This document shows, one piece after another, positions 28,805-38,086 of a stretch of DNA of 64,000 bases. Numbering within the stretch: position 1 is the first letter of the stretch; each line of letters opens with the position of its first letter. A program made the translations under genes and the position numbers. A model generated the notes under the pieces. The model did not search any database and was not told the DNA's origin. It saw only the letters and a list, made by a program, of their open reading frames with translations. This stretch comes from Streptomyces sp. NBC_01298 (lineage in GTDB: Bacteria; Actinomycetota; Actinomycetes; Streptomycetales; Streptomycetaceae), in assembly GCF_035978755.1 (NCBI RefSeq), contig NZ_CP108414.1:8928001-8992000 (forward strand), read 5' to 3'.

Positions 28805-29155
28805 GTGAACATGAACGTGTGGAGCTACCGCGAGACTTCGGGCCGTCTGGAGGCGATCGACCTGCGCGGGTTCAACGTCGAGGCGGCTGACGGGAGCATC
28901 GGCAAGGTGAGCAAGCACTCAGACGAGGTCGGCTCCTCGTACGTCGTGGTGGACACCGGGCCCTGGATCTTCGGCCGAGAGGTGCTCCTGCCGGCGGGCA
29001 CGGTCACCCATGTCGACGTGGAGGGCGAGAAGATCTACGTCGACCGCACCAAGGACCAGATCAAGGCCGCTCCCGAGTTCGTCAGCGAGAAGCACATCGG
29101 GGACACGGACTACTACAGCCGGATCGGTGGCTACTACGGCGGCTTCATCGGCTGA
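28805..29155 (+). CDS. PRC-barrel domain protein
   Basis: The 116-aa protein starts at GTG 28805 (ATG 28811 is also possible) behind AAGGAG. The PRC-barrel pattern is clear: FNVEAADGSIGKVSKHSDE, SSYVVVDTGPWIFGREVLLP and VTHVDVEGEKIYVDRTKDQI. The tail is tyrosine- and glycine-rich. Such stand-alone PRC proteins are common and often stress-related in Streptomyces; the partner is unknown. Confidence 0.88.
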   Translation: MNMNVWSYRETSGRLEAIDLRGFNVEAADGSIGKVSKHSDEVGSSYVVVDTGPWIFGREVLLPAGTVTHVDVEGEKIYVDRTKDQIKAAPEFVSEKHIGDTDYYSRIGGYYGGFIG

Positions 29156-29280
29156 GACCTCGTCCGCCGAGCCGTCCCGCCGCCCGGGGTTCCGCAGCAG
29201 GGACCCGTAGGTGCACGGCATTGCGCAAATTGTCCACGCCGCCGGCGCCGCGGGACTGCCGCGGGCACGCGCTGTGGCGG

Positions 29281-29312
29281 GTGCCGGACCGGAGAGTGGG
29301 AGGGTCCGGCAC
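29281..29312. terminator. Terminator hairpin between convergent genes
   Basis: GTGCCGGACC (29281-29290) pairs with GGTCCGGCAC (29303-29312) across a 12-nt loop, between the PRC gene and the cyanophycinase gene. Confidence 0.7.
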
Positions 29313-29322
29313 TCACCGTGCC

Positions 29323-30756
29323 TCAGCTCTTCGTCAGCGTGCAGGTGTAAGGAGAGCTGCCCGAGCTTTGATATGCGTCGAGCTCGATGTAGTAGGTGCC
29401 GCTTCCGGCGGCGGTTCGGGTGAAGGTGAGGTTCTCGTCGGCGCCCACTCCATCGTTCACGGAACGGTCGACGGTGCTGCCGCCGGAGTCGAGCAGGTAG
29501 AGGTCGGCGTCATAGGCGCCGTCCGGAATGGCGCACTGGATACCGACCCGCTCGCCGGCCGAGAAGGAGACGCGGAAGTAGTCGCGGTCGGTGGTCGACT
29601 TCATGCTGCCGGTGAGTGAGGCGGGGTAGGCCAGCGCGGTGGCGTCATCGGCGGTGGCGCGGGTGTCGTTCGTTTCGGTTTCCGTCAGGGTGTTCGTGCC
29701 TCCGGGCGGGGTGCAGTCGCTCTGAGGGCTGCCGGTGTACAGGTTGGGGTCGGTGACTCCGCTGGTGACGCTGCGGAGGTAGTAGCCGCAGGTGGGTCGG
29801 TTCTTGAAGTCGTAGGTCTGCCCGGGGCCCAGGCGCCAGATCTTGTAGTTGGAGAAGGTCAGTGGTTTGCCCGAGGACGCCTGCTCCGGCTGGTGGTCGC
29901 CCAGGACGACGTAGGCCTCTTTGCCGTAGAGGGTGGCTGCTCCGTTCTTGTCGAGGAACAGTGAGCTGCCTTCCTCGACCCCTACGCCCCAGGCCTTGCC
30001 TCCGGAGGTCCGGCCGTCCTTGATGGCGCGGGCGACGAAGGCCATGGTGCGCCCCATCCGGTCGCGGGTGGTGAAGTGGGAGTCGTTGATGACCCCGCCG
30101 TAGTTCGCCCAGTCGAACATGCCGGTGGTGAAGGTGATGTAGCTGTCGTACGGGTTGGCGAGGGCTTCTGGGCTGGTGACGCTTCCCTTGCAGGCGTCGT
30201 AGACCACGGGGCTGTTGATGTGGTGGCCGGCGCTGCCGCCGCCCGCGCCGCCGCCCTTGGCCACGACGGACTCGACCGATGCCTCCAGCGCGCTGCCCTT
30301 CCAGGCGGTGTAGCGGCACTGGTCACCGCCGGCGAAGTAGACGAATTCGGCGTTGCGGATGTCGGTGTTGACCTGGCTGTTGTTGCCGTCCGCGGCGGCG
30401 GTCAGGGTCCAGGTGGTACAGGAGTTGACGCCGGGAAGCGCCATGGCGGCGTCGCATTCGGGCGTGGCGCTGCCCGAGGTGGGGGCGGAGCCGGCCAGTA
30501 CGACGACGTCCAGGCTGCCGGTGCCGCCGCGTACGGCGTCGATGGCGGCCGACATCGAACCGGGGATGATCTTGCCGTCGCCGTTCATGGTGAAGGCGGG
30601 CCCCTGCCATGACGTGCGGCTGACGTCCGAGCCGCTGCCCGAGCGGACCCGCGTGGTGGCCGCCTGCGCGCTGCTGGTCGAAGTGAGCGTGGCGGCAAGT
30701 GTGAGCAGTGCTACGGCGGTCGAGGTCAGCGAGGCATGTCTGATCCGTGTGCCCAT
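29323..30756 (-). CDS. Secreted cyanophycinase 1 (peptidase S51) with PPC domain
   Basis: The 477-aa protein starts at ATG 30756 behind TTGGAG. A signal peptide ends near SSAQAATT. The S51 domain keeps a Ser-His-Glu set: serine in AGGGSAGHHIN, histidine in VINDSHFTTRDRMGRTM and glutamate in VGVEEGSSLFLD. A C-terminal PPC domain (ETNDTRATADDATAL to the end) is typical of exported peptidases. Cyanophycinases cut the Asp-Arg storage polymer to beta-Asp-Arg dipeptides. It is divergent from an amino-acid importer operon that contains a second cyanophycinase. Confidence 0.82.
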   Translation of the reverse strand: MGTRIRHASLTSTAVALLTLAATLTSTSSAQAATTRVRSGSGSDVSRTSWQGPAFTMNGDGKIIPGSMSAAIDAVRGGTGSLDVVVLAGSAPTSGSATPECDAAMALPGVNSCTTWTLTAAADGNNSQVNTDIRNAEFVYFAGGDQCRYTAWKGSALEASVESVVAKGGGAGGGSAGHHINSPVVYDACKGSVTSPEALANPYDSYITFTTGMFDWANYGGVINDSHFTTRDRMGRTMAFVARAIKDGRTSGGKAWGVGVEEGSSLFLDKNGAATLYGKEAYVVLGDHQPEQASSGKPLTFSNYKIWRLGPGQTYDFKNRPTCGYYLRSVTSGVTDPNLYTGSPQSDCTPPGGTNTLTETETNDTRATADDATALAYPASLTGSMKSTTDRDYFRVSFSAGERVGIQCAIPDGAYDADLYLLDSGGSTVDRSVNDGVGADENLTFTRTAAGSGTYYIELDAYQSSGSSPYTCTLTKS

Positions 30757-30984
30757 GGCTTCTCCAAGGGGTGGGGGAGGGGTGGGGTATCCGCGGGAGG
30801 CAGGGCGTGGCGACGCCCTGAGCGGCGCTTGGGGAGGTGCGCCGTCCTGTAGGTGCAGTAGCGGAACTTACAAGCCGGTCCGAATGGGCGGTAGATGTAG
30901 AGCGAGAATCGCTTCACTCTTGCGGTGCGTGGGCGGTTTCGTCAGCTCAAGTGTCAGCTCGAAGGGCTCTCGCGGCCGACAAGG

Positions 30985-31010
30985 CGCTCGTTACCTCAAT
31001 GTAACGAGCG
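30985..31010. promoter_or_regulatory. Operator-like inverted repeat in the divergent promoter region
   Basis: CGCTCGTTAC-CTCAAT-GTAACGAGCG is a perfect 10-bp inverted repeat with a 6-nt spacer, 97 bp upstream of the binding-protein start. It is the only strong dyad in the 350-bp gap between cyanophycinase 1 and the importer, so it may be the site of the RpiR regulator. Confidence 0.6.
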
Positions 31011-31106
31011 ATACATCTAGCCATCAGTCGCATGCGTCTGTAATTTTCGGGTTGTAGTCGACGGCGAACACCCCGTCGGCCCGAAGACCGGAGAGGCATA
31101 CGCCTG

Positions 31107-32060
31107 ATGAACACCCGTTTGTCCAGAAACCTGATCGCGGCGCTGACGGCCGCGACCGCGCTGGCCACGCTCACTTCCTGTTCGGACTCCGCCGCCGACA
31201 CCGCCAAGGCCACCGGCGGACAGCCGGCCACTGTCGCGGGGGTGGCGGTCGCGAAGGACGCCGCGCTGTACGACGCACTGCCCGACGCGATCAAGAAGTC
31301 GGGCACCGTCCGCGTGGCCACGGACGTGCCCTACGCGCCGTTCGAGATGTTCGTGGCCGAGGGCAAGCCCGAGCTCACCGGGCTCGATTACGACCTGGGA
31401 CAGGCGCTGGGAGCCAAGCTGGGCGTGAAGTTCGAGTTCGCGCCTCAGAAGTTCGACGGGATCGTGCCGGCCATTCAGGCCGGGAAGTTCGACGCGGCGA
31501 TGTCGGCGATGACGGACAACAAGGAGCGCCAGGCGGTCGTCGACTTCGTCGACTACTCCGTCTCCGGGTCCGGAATCATGGTGATCAAGGGCAACCCCGA
31601 GAAGATCACCACTCTCGATGACCTGTGCGGCAAGAAGGCCGCGGTGCAGGCGGCGACCAACCAGCTGGACCTCCTCAAGGAAAACCAGGCGAAGTGCAAG
31701 GCCGCCGGGAAGAGCGAGATCGACATCCAGACCTTCCCCAAGGACTCCGACGCGCAGCTCGCCCTGCGCTCCGGCAAGGTCGTCGCCCAGGTGCAGACCA
31801 AGCCCGCCGCGGGCTGGACGGCCAAGACCGCCGACGGCGGCAACGCCTTCCAGATCGTCGACGATCCGGCTGCCGCGGGCGGCTACGGGGCCTCGCCGAA
31901 CGGGATCGCGGTCTCCAAGAAGCTGCCCCAGCTCAGCGACGCGATCCTCAAGGCCTTGCAGGCTCTGATCGACGACGGAACCGTGACCAAGATCTTCGAC
32001 AAGTACGGTGTCGCCTCGATCGCCGTCAAGGAGGCCACCAAGAACGCGGCGGTGGACTAG
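31107..32060 (+). CDS. Polar amino-acid ABC transporter binding lipoprotein
   Basis: The 317-aa protein starts at ATG 31107 behind CGGAGAGG. The signal ends in lipobox LTSC (cysteine about residue 25). The family-3 solute-binding fold is clear: [55 protein letters not shown] and the C-terminal [14 protein letters not shown]. It heads an operon with permease, ATPase, M20 peptidase and cyanophycinase 2. The proposed ligand is beta-Asp-Arg or arginine, by context only. Confidence 0.92.
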   Translation: MNTRLSRNLIAALTAATALATLTSCSDSAADTAKATGGQPATVAGVAVAKDAALYDALPDAIKKSGTVRVATDVPYAPFEMFVAEGKPELTGLDYDLGQALGAKLGVKFEFAPQKFDGIVPAIQAGKFDAAMSAMTDNKERQAVVDFVDYSVSGSGIMVIKGNPEKITTLDDLCGKKAAVQAATNQLDLLKENQAKCKAAGKSEIDIQTFPKDSDAQLALRSGKVVAQVQTKPAAGWTAKTADGGNAFQIVDDPAAAGGYGASPNGIAVSKKLPQLSDAILKALQALIDDGTVTKIFDKYGVASIAVKEATKNAAVD

Positions 32061-32062
32061 AA

Positions 32063-33037
32063 ATGACCACCACCACAGCTCCCGCCGACATCGATCGCCC
32101 GGCCCCCGAGCAGCTCACCGTCGTACCGCTGCGCCACTACGGCCGTTGGATCGCCGCTGTCGCGGCCATGACCGCACTCGTCGGCGTGGCCGGATCACTG
32201 GCGAAGAACGGCAATCTCCACTGGGAGGTCATCGGGCGTTTCCTCTTCGCCGACCTGATCTTCTCCGGCCTCGTCACGACCCTGTGGCTCACCGTGGCGG
32301 CGATGGCCCTCGGACTTCTTCTGGGCACGCTGGTCGCCGTGATGCGGCTGTCGTCCAACCCGGTTCTCTACGGCATGTCCTCGCTGTTCGTCTGGTTCTT
32401 CCGCGGCACCCCGCTGCTGGTCCAGATCATCTTCTGGGGATACGCCGCCGCCCTCTACCAGTACGTGAAGATCGGCATCCCGTTCACCAGCGTCACCTTC
32501 CTCCAGGTCGAGACGAACTCCCTCCTCACCCCGGCCGTCGCAGCCCTGCTGGCCCTCGGTCTCAACGAGGCCGCGTACGCCTCGGAGATCGTCCGCGCCG
32601 GCATCCAGTCGGTGGACCCCGGCCAGAGCGAAGCCGCGCACTCCCTCGGCATGCGACCCGCCCAGACGATGCGCAGGATCGTGCTGCCCCAAGCCATGCG
32701 GGTGATCATCCCGCCGATGGGCAACGAGTCGATCAACATGCTGAAGATGACCGCCCTGGTATCGATCATCTCGGCGCACGACCTGATGTCCAACATCCAG
32801 GACGTATACGCGCAGAACTACCAGGTCATCCCCATGCTCGTCGTCGCCAGCCTCTGGTACCTGGGACTGGTCACCCTGCTCGGCATCCCGCAGGCATGGC
32901 TGGAGCGCCGCTACGGCCGCGGAACCGACCGCGGCGGCCACGCCTCACCTCTCCGTCGCATGCTCACCGGCGCACTGGCCCAGCCTGCCGGCCGGCCCGC
33001 CCGCACGAAGAAGAACACCAAGGAGGCGGCAGCGTGA
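32063..33037 (+). CDS. Polar amino-acid ABC transporter permease
   Basis: The 324-aa membrane protein starts two bases after the binding-protein stop. It has the HisM/GlnP-type region [35 protein letters not shown] and the EAA loop [23 protein letters not shown]. The N-terminal and C-terminal tails are polar and Thr/Lys-rich. It probably works as a homodimer because only one permease gene is present. Confidence 0.93.
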   Translation: MTTTTAPADIDRPAPEQLTVVPLRHYGRWIAAVAAMTALVGVAGSLAKNGNLHWEVIGRFLFADLIFSGLVTTLWLTVAAMALGLLLGTLVAVMRLSSNPVLYGMSSLFVWFFRGTPLLVQIIFWGYAAALYQYVKIGIPFTSVTFLQVETNSLLTPAVAALLALGLNEAAYASEIVRAGIQSVDPGQSEAAHSLGMRPAQTMRRIVLPQAMRVIIPPMGNESINMLKMTALVSIISAHDLMSNIQDVYAQNYQVIPMLVVASLWYLGLVTLLGIPQAWLERRYGRGTDRGGHASPLRRMLTGALAQPAGRPARTKKNTKEAAA

Positions 33038-33798
33038 ACGTCCCCATGGTCCACGCCCAAGGCGTGCGCAAGCACTTCGGGAAACTCGAAGTCCTCAAGG
33101 GCATCGACCTGACCGTCCAACGCGGCCAGGTGTGCTGTCTGCTGGGCCCCTCCGGCTCAGGCAAGTCGACGTTCCTGCGCTGCATCAACCACCTCGACAG
33201 AGTCGACGGCGGGAAGCTCGCGGTCGACGGCGACCTGGTCGGGTACCGCCAGAGCGGATCGCGGCTCCACGAACTCCGGGAGAAGGAGGTCGCCGCGAGA
33301 CGACGCGACATCGGCATGGTCTTCCAGCGCTTCAACCTGTTCCCTCACATGACCGCCCTGGACAACGTCATGGAAGCCCCCGTCAACGTCTGCAAGACCG
33401 ACAGGTCGCAGGCCAGGGACGAGGCTCGGCACCTGCTGGAACAGGTGGGTCTCGGGGATCGGGCGGGCCACTACCCGGCCCAGCTCTCGGGCGGGCAGCA
33501 GCAGCGCGTCGCCATCGCGCGAGCCCTGGCGATGAAACCCAAACTCATGCTTTTCGACGAACCCACCTCCGCGCTCGACCCGGAACTGGTCGGAGACGTC
33601 CTGGACGTGATGCGCCGGCTCGCGGCAGACGGCATGACGATGGTCGTGGTCACCCACGAAATCGGCTTTGCCCGCGAGGTCGGTGACACCGCCGTCTTCA
33701 TGGACGACGGCGTCGTCGTCGAATCCGGTGACCCGCGGCAGGTCCTTGTCGAACCCCGGCAGGAACGCACCCGCGCGTTCCTCTCGAAGGTCCTGTGA
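33034..33798 (+). CDS. Polar amino-acid ABC transporter ATPase
   Basis: The 254-aa protein starts at GTG 33034, overlapping the permease stop by GTGA, behind AAGGAGG. Walker A is GPSGSGKST, the ABC signature [15 protein letters not shown], Walker [14 protein letters not shown] and the switch histidine VVVTHE. These define a GlnQ/HisP-type ATPase. Confidence 0.95.
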   Translation: MNVPMVHAQGVRKHFGKLEVLKGIDLTVQRGQVCCLLGPSGSGKSTFLRCINHLDRVDGGKLAVDGDLVGYRQSGSRLHELREKEVAARRRDIGMVFQRFNLFPHMTALDNVMEAPVNVCKTDRSQARDEARHLLEQVGLGDRAGHYPAQLSGGQQQRVAIARALAMKPKLMLFDEPTSALDPELVGDVLDVMRRLAADGMTMVVVTHEIGFAREVGDTAVFMDDGVVVESGDPRQVLVEPRQERTRAFLSKVL

Positions 33799-35009
33799 CC
33801 GCCCCCTCACGGGAGCAGCCGCACACCAACGAGCTGCTTCCGTATGCCGAGGCGCGTCTGGAAGGCTACCTGTCCGACCTGGCCGGCCTGGTCGCCATCG
33901 ACTCGGGCTCCTACAGCCCCGTCGGCGTGAACCAGATGGCCGACTGGACCCAGAACCGGCTGCTGAGGCTCGGATTCGCCGTCGAGCGCGTGGCTCCCGA
34001 CCCCACTCACGGGCACCCTGTCGGCGATGTGATCCTCGCCCGGAAACAGGGCGACCTTCCGGTCGAGCAGGGCGGACGACGCCTCCTGCTCGTCGCGCAC
34101 CTCGACACCGTCTTCGACGACGGAACCGCCGCGGCGAGGCCCTTTCAGCTCGACGGCCACACGGCGCGCGGCCCCGGTGTCAGCGATGACAAGGCCGGAC
34201 TGCTGGCCGGTATCACCGCTCTGGAGATCCTGGAGGAGACCGGGGCGGGGCAGTACGCGGAGCTCGTCTTCCTCGCCACCCCGGACGAGGAGATCGGCTC
34301 ACCGGCGAGCCGCCCGGTGACCGAAGCGGCAGCCCGTGGTGTCCACTTCGCCCTGGCCCTGGAATGTGCCCGGGAGAACGGAGACCTGGTCATCGCCCGC
34401 AAAGGTGTCGCCGACTTCCGCGTGAGCGTCACCGGCCGGGCAGCGCACGCCGGCATCGAGCCGGAGCGCGGAGCGAACGCGGCTCTGACCGCCGCCCACC
34501 TCGTCGTGGCTCTGCAGTCCCTCAACGGCCACTGGGACGACGTCACCGTCAACGTCGGTGTCGTACGGGCCGGCAGCCGCACCAACATCGTCTGCCCGGA
34601 AGCCGAACTGCGCGTCGAGGTGCGCTCGGCGACAGCCGCCGGACTCGCCGCGGCCCACCGTGCGATCGAGTCCGCCGCCGCACGGCCCGCCGTGACCGGT
34701 ACGACGGCGACGGTCGAGCAGCTGGACCTGTGCCCGCCCATGGAGGACACACCCGCCTCACGCCGCATGTTCGACCAGGCCAGACGCATTGCCGCAGGCC
34801 TGGGGATCAGCCTGCACGGTGCGGCGACCGGCGGCGTCGGGGACGCCAACTTCATCGCGGGTCTCCGCGTGCCCACCCTGGACGGCCTCGGCCCGGTCGG
34901 CGGCGCCGACCACACCCCGGAGGAATGGCTGGACACCTCGACCGTCCCGGCCCGCGTCGCCCTCCTGGCTTCACTCGTCGCCGAACTCGGCGACAGCCGC
35001 ACCGGCTGA
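33795..35009 (+). CDS. M20-family metallopeptidase (carboxypeptidase G2-like)
   Basis: The 404-aa protein starts at GTG 33795, overlapping the ATPase stop by GTGA. Zinc-site motifs are [40 protein letters not shown] and [12 protein letters not shown]; an inserted dimerisation domain ([15 protein letters not shown]) follows the M20A pattern. No signal peptide is seen. Carboxypeptidase G2-type enzymes cleave C-terminal residues from acyl-amino acids and dipeptides. Coupling to an importer and to a cyanophycinase gene suggests it splits imported beta-Asp-Arg; that is inference. Confidence 0.9.
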   Translation: MTAPSREQPHTNELLPYAEARLEGYLSDLAGLVAIDSGSYSPVGVNQMADWTQNRLLRLGFAVERVAPDPTHGHPVGDVILARKQGDLPVEQGGRRLLLVAHLDTVFDDGTAAARPFQLDGHTARGPGVSDDKAGLLAGITALEILEETGAGQYAELVFLATPDEEIGSPASRPVTEAAARGVHFALALECARENGDLVIARKGVADFRVSVTGRAAHAGIEPERGANAALTAAHLVVALQSLNGHWDDVTVNVGVVRAGSRTNIVCPEAELRVEVRSATAAGLAAAHRAIESAAARPAVTGTTATVEQLDLCPPMEDTPASRRMFDQARRIAAGLGISLHGAATGGVGDANFIAGLRVPTLDGLGPVGGADHTPEEWLDTSTVPARVALLASLVAELGDSRTG

Positions 35010-35022
35010 CACCCCCAAGGAC

Positions 35023-35063
35023 GTCCCGTACCGGTTTGATCGCGCCATTGCCCGGTACGGGAC
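35023..35063 (+). promoter_or_regulatory. Hairpin between the M20 and cyanophycinase 2 genes
   Basis: GTCCCGTACCGG (35023-35034) pairs perfectly with CCGGTACGGGAC (35052-35063) over a 17-nt loop. It could be a terminator, an attenuator or a transcript-stabilising element inside the operon. No T run follows. Confidence 0.6.
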
Positions 35064-35181
35064 CCAGCCCCGGCAGCCCCTCCCACCAGGCACCGGGCTG
35101 CCGGCCCGCGCCGGGACCGCGGCCGCCACCAGCCGCCGCGGTCCCGGCCACCACCCGACCCCACCCACAGGAGCCATGCCC

Positions 35182-36471
35182 ATGCGCGTCCCGACCGGAG
35201 CCCGCCGTACCGCACTGGCGGGCAGCACCGCTCTCCTTCTCGGCCTCACCCTCGCCCCGGCCGCCCAGGCCCACACCGCCAAGTCAGCCAACGGCGGTGG
35301 CTCGCTCGTCCTGATCGGCGGCGGCCTGAAGGCCGACAACACGCAGGTCTACGGCGAGATCATCAAGCGTGCGGGTGGATCGAAAGCCCGCATCGGTGTC
35401 CTCACCGCCGCTTCGGTCCCCGCCAGCCAGGATCCCGACGCGGGCGACCCCGAGAACTGCGGCAACTCCGTTTGCAACGGCGCCTACTACGCCGGACTCT
35501 TCAAGCAGCACGGTGCCGCCGACGCCCAATGGATCCCCATCGACCTCGACCACATCGCCCATGCCGACTCCGACGAGGTCGTACGGCAGGTCAACTCCAT
35601 GACCGGCTTCTTCTTCGGCGGCGGCGACCAGTACCGCTACGTCACCACTTTGCTCCACGGCTCCGCCCACACCGACTCCAAGGTTCTCGCCGCCATCCGG
35701 GCGAAGCTCGCCGCCGGGGCGGTCGTATCCGGATCCAGCGCCGGAGCACAGATAGCGGCCGGAGCCGACATGGTCACCGGAGGCGACTCCTACGAAGCAC
35801 TGCGCGACGGCAGCAGCCCGGGCTATTTCGACGACCCGGCCCGGCTCGGCTACCTCCCCGAAGGCGGCTTCGGCTTCCTGCGCTCCGGACTGATCGACAC
35901 CCACACCGGAACGAACGGACGCGAAGGCAGGGCCCTGCGGCTCGCCGCCGACACCGGACACGACCGCGTGTACGCACTGGAAGAGAACACCGCCCTCGTC
36001 GTCGAGGATCCCAGCACCCCGCGCGAGCGACTGCGCGTCCTGGGCCCGCAAGGCGTCGCCATCCTGGACCTCCGCCAAGCCCGAACCGGCAAGAACCCAC
36101 AGGCCGGATGGAGCCTGAGCGGCGCCCGCTACACCTACCTCTCGAACGGAGACCGCTACGACCCGAACCGCTGGCAGATCCTGCCCGCCGACGGCAAGCG
36201 GCCCCTGATCCCGCTGACAGCCTCACCGATACCCGCCAACTCGGACGTCTTCTACTCCCCGGCCAACCCCGCGGGCGTCCCCTACTCCTTCCTGAACACC
36301 GCCCGCGCCCTCGCCGCGAGTACCCGGCGCACCACCACGGCCGCCACATTCGAGAGCGGCCCCCGATTCACCGTCACCTTCACCAAGCAACCCGGATTCA
36401 CCGCCTGGACCAGCGACGACGCCACCGCGCACACCGTCACCGGCCTGCGGATAGCCGTCGCTCCGGAGTGA
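35182..36471 (+). CDS. Secreted cyanophycinase 2 (peptidase S51)
   Basis: The 429-aa protein starts at ATG 35182 (AGGAG 8 bases upstream; ATG 35176 is too close to it). A signal peptide ends AAQAHT. S51 motifs are strong: GGSLVLIGGG, GFFFGGGDQYRYV, nucleophile serine in VVSGSSAGAQI, histidine in GLIDTHTGTNGREGRALRL and glutamate in RVYALEENTALVVED. These match the cyanophycinase Ser, His and ENTA signatures. It lacks the PPC domain of cyanophycinase 1 and instead has a 130-residue C-terminal region of unknown type. Confidence 0.88.
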   Translation: MRVPTGARRTALAGSTALLLGLTLAPAAQAHTAKSANGGGSLVLIGGGLKADNTQVYGEIIKRAGGSKARIGVLTAASVPASQDPDAGDPENCGNSVCNGAYYAGLFKQHGAADAQWIPIDLDHIAHADSDEVVRQVNSMTGFFFGGGDQYRYVTTLLHGSAHTDSKVLAAIRAKLAAGAVVSGSSAGAQIAAGADMVTGGDSYEALRDGSSPGYFDDPARLGYLPEGGFGFLRSGLIDTHTGTNGREGRALRLAADTGHDRVYALEENTALVVEDPSTPRERLRVLGPQGVAILDLRQARTGKNPQAGWSLSGARYTYLSNGDRYDPNRWQILPADGKRPLIPLTASPIPANSDVFYSPANPAGVPYSFLNTARALAASTRRTTTAATFESGPRFTVTFTKQPGFTAWTSDDATAHTVTGLRIAVAPE

Positions 36472-36499
36472 CTCTGCCCTGACGCACTCCGGGCGACCG

Positions 36500-36531
36500 G
36501 GCCGGCCGGAACCCGGGGGTTCCGGCCGGCC
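36500..36531 (+). terminator. Terminator hairpin after cyanophycinase 2
   Basis: GGCCGGCCGGAACCC (36500-36514) and its exact complement (36517-36531) form a 15-bp stem with a tight loop. It separates the operon from the RpiR gene. Confidence 0.75.
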
Positions 36532-36611
36532 ACACCGCTCACGATCGCCAGTAGGCTCGACCTCAACCTTGACCGCCCAAGCACCCACGCATACGAAGGA
36601 AGACCCAGCGC

Positions 36612-37481
36612 ATGGCCCCTGGCACGCTCGCCGACGAGATCCGCCTCAAGCTGGGCGACGCCAGCCCCGCCGAACGGAAAGTCGCACGCGTGCTACTCGC
36701 CGGCTATCCCGCGGCCGGTTTCGAAACCATGGCAGTCCTCGCGGAACGCGCCGCCGTCAGCACCCCGACCGTCCTGCGCTTCATCAACCGGCTCGGCTAC
36801 CGCGGCTTCCCCGACTTCCAGGCCGCGCTCCGCGCAGAGCTCGACGAACGCAACGCCTCCCCCCTCTCCCTCTACGAGGCAACCGACTACGGCCGCGGCC
36901 ACGACGGAGGCGAGGACCTTTCCCTCCTCCAGCGCGGCAGCAACCTCTTCAGCGCCGCCGTGGCCCAGACCCTCGCCGAACTACCCCCGCACGATCTCGA
37001 ACACGCGATCGCACTGCTCTCCGACGGAAAACGCCGCATCACCCTGGCCGGCGGCCGGTTCACGAACCTCTTCGCCCAGTACCTCGGCCTGCACCTCATG
37101 CAGGTACGCGACGACGTCCGGTTCCTGCCGGACCGGGACGTCGAACGGACCGCCCAGCTCGCAGCGGTGAACCGACGTGACGTCTTCGTACTGTTCGACT
37201 ACCGGCGCTACGAGCCGGACAAGGTCTCCGTGGCCGAACTCGTCCAGGAGCAGGGCGGCAAGGTCATCCTCTTCACCGACGTATGGCTTTCACCCGCGGC
37301 CGCCCACGCACAGGTGGTCCTGCCGAGCCAGGTGGCCGCACCCTCCCCGTACGACAGCCTGGTCCCCACCCTCGCCATCATCGAAACCGTCGTCGCCGGC
37401 GTGCTCACCGCCCTCGGTGAAGGCGCCCGCCAGCGGATGCAGCGCGGAGAGGACACCGCCCGCCGGATGGGCCTGTACTGA
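36612..37481 (+). CDS. RpiR/MurR-family transcriptional regulator
   Basis: The 289-aa protein starts at ATG 36612 behind AAGGAAG. The N-terminal HTH_6 domain reads LGDASPAERKVARVLLAGYP and MAVLAERAAVSTPTVLRFINRLGYRGFPDFQAAL. A SIS domain follows (ITLAGGRFTNLFAQYLGLHL, DVFVLFDYRRY). RpiR regulators usually sense phosphosugars, but some control amino-acid or peptide use. It sits directly after the cyanophycinase operon and is the likely regulator of the 30985-31010 dyad. Confidence 0.9.
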   Translation: MAPGTLADEIRLKLGDASPAERKVARVLLAGYPAAGFETMAVLAERAAVSTPTVLRFINRLGYRGFPDFQAALRAELDERNASPLSLYEATDYGRGHDGGEDLSLLQRGSNLFSAAVAQTLAELPPHDLEHAIALLSDGKRRITLAGGRFTNLFAQYLGLHLMQVRDDVRFLPDRDVERTAQLAAVNRRDVFVLFDYRRYEPDKVSVAELVQEQGGKVILFTDVWLSPAAAHAQVVLPSQVAAPSPYDSLVPTLAIIETVVAGVLTALGEGARQRMQRGEDTARRMGLY

Positions 37482-37614
37482 GCCCCTTCCCGCGCCCTGC
37501 GTGCGGGGCCGCGGCTCCCCGGAACTCCTGTCCGCGTGACGGCTCGCCGGCATGAGCGCCCGCTAGGCGCGGTCTAGCATGGCCATGGGGCAGAGCCACG
37601 AAGGGTGGATGGTG

Positions 37615-37935
37615 ATGGGCCGCGGCCAAGGCTGGAAGGTGGCACCGGACGGCGGGCGTCCACGCGGGCGGACCTGCACCCACGCCGCCGCACTGCCGCC
37701 TCTACCGGCACCGGGTGCGGACGCAGGCTGTGCGCAGTGCCGGTCACGCGGATGGAACTGGGTCCGCTTGCGCGTGTGTCTGAGCTGTGGGCACGTCGGT
37801 TGTTGTGACAGTTCCCGAGGCCACCACGCCCATGATCACTACGTGGGGACAGGACATCCCGTCGCGGTTTCCATTGCCCCTGACGAGGACTGGGCATGGT
37901 GTTTCCCCGACGAGGTCTTCTTGGTCCGCGCCTGA
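37615..37935 (+). CDS. UBP-type zinc finger protein
   Basis: The protein has the bacterial UBP zinc-finger pattern: CTH, CAQCRSRGWNWVRLRVCLSCGHVGCCDSSRG, HHAHDHYVGTGHPVAVS and W-WCFPDE at the C-terminus. In eukaryotes the fold binds ubiquitin C-termini; its bacterial role is unknown. The start is uncertain: ATG 37615 has AAGGG 9 bases upstream, but ATGs at 37579, 37585 and 37609 are in frame. Confidence 0.82.
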   Translation: MGRGQGWKVAPDGGRPRGRTCTHAAALPPLPAPGADAGCAQCRSRGWNWVRLRVCLSCGHVGCCDSSRGHHAHDHYVGTGHPVAVSIAPDEDWAWCFPDEVFLVRA

Positions 37936-38086
37936 CGGCGGACGGGTGGCTTTCCCCGGCCGCGACGGAACACCTCCTCTTGGTGCGTCACGCCGTTGAA
38001 CTCGAAGCATTCGCGCTGGAGGGTGGCCTGGATCCGGGTGCCGCTGCCGCCGGACCCAGGCGGGTGAACGTCCCGGGGGTGCGATG

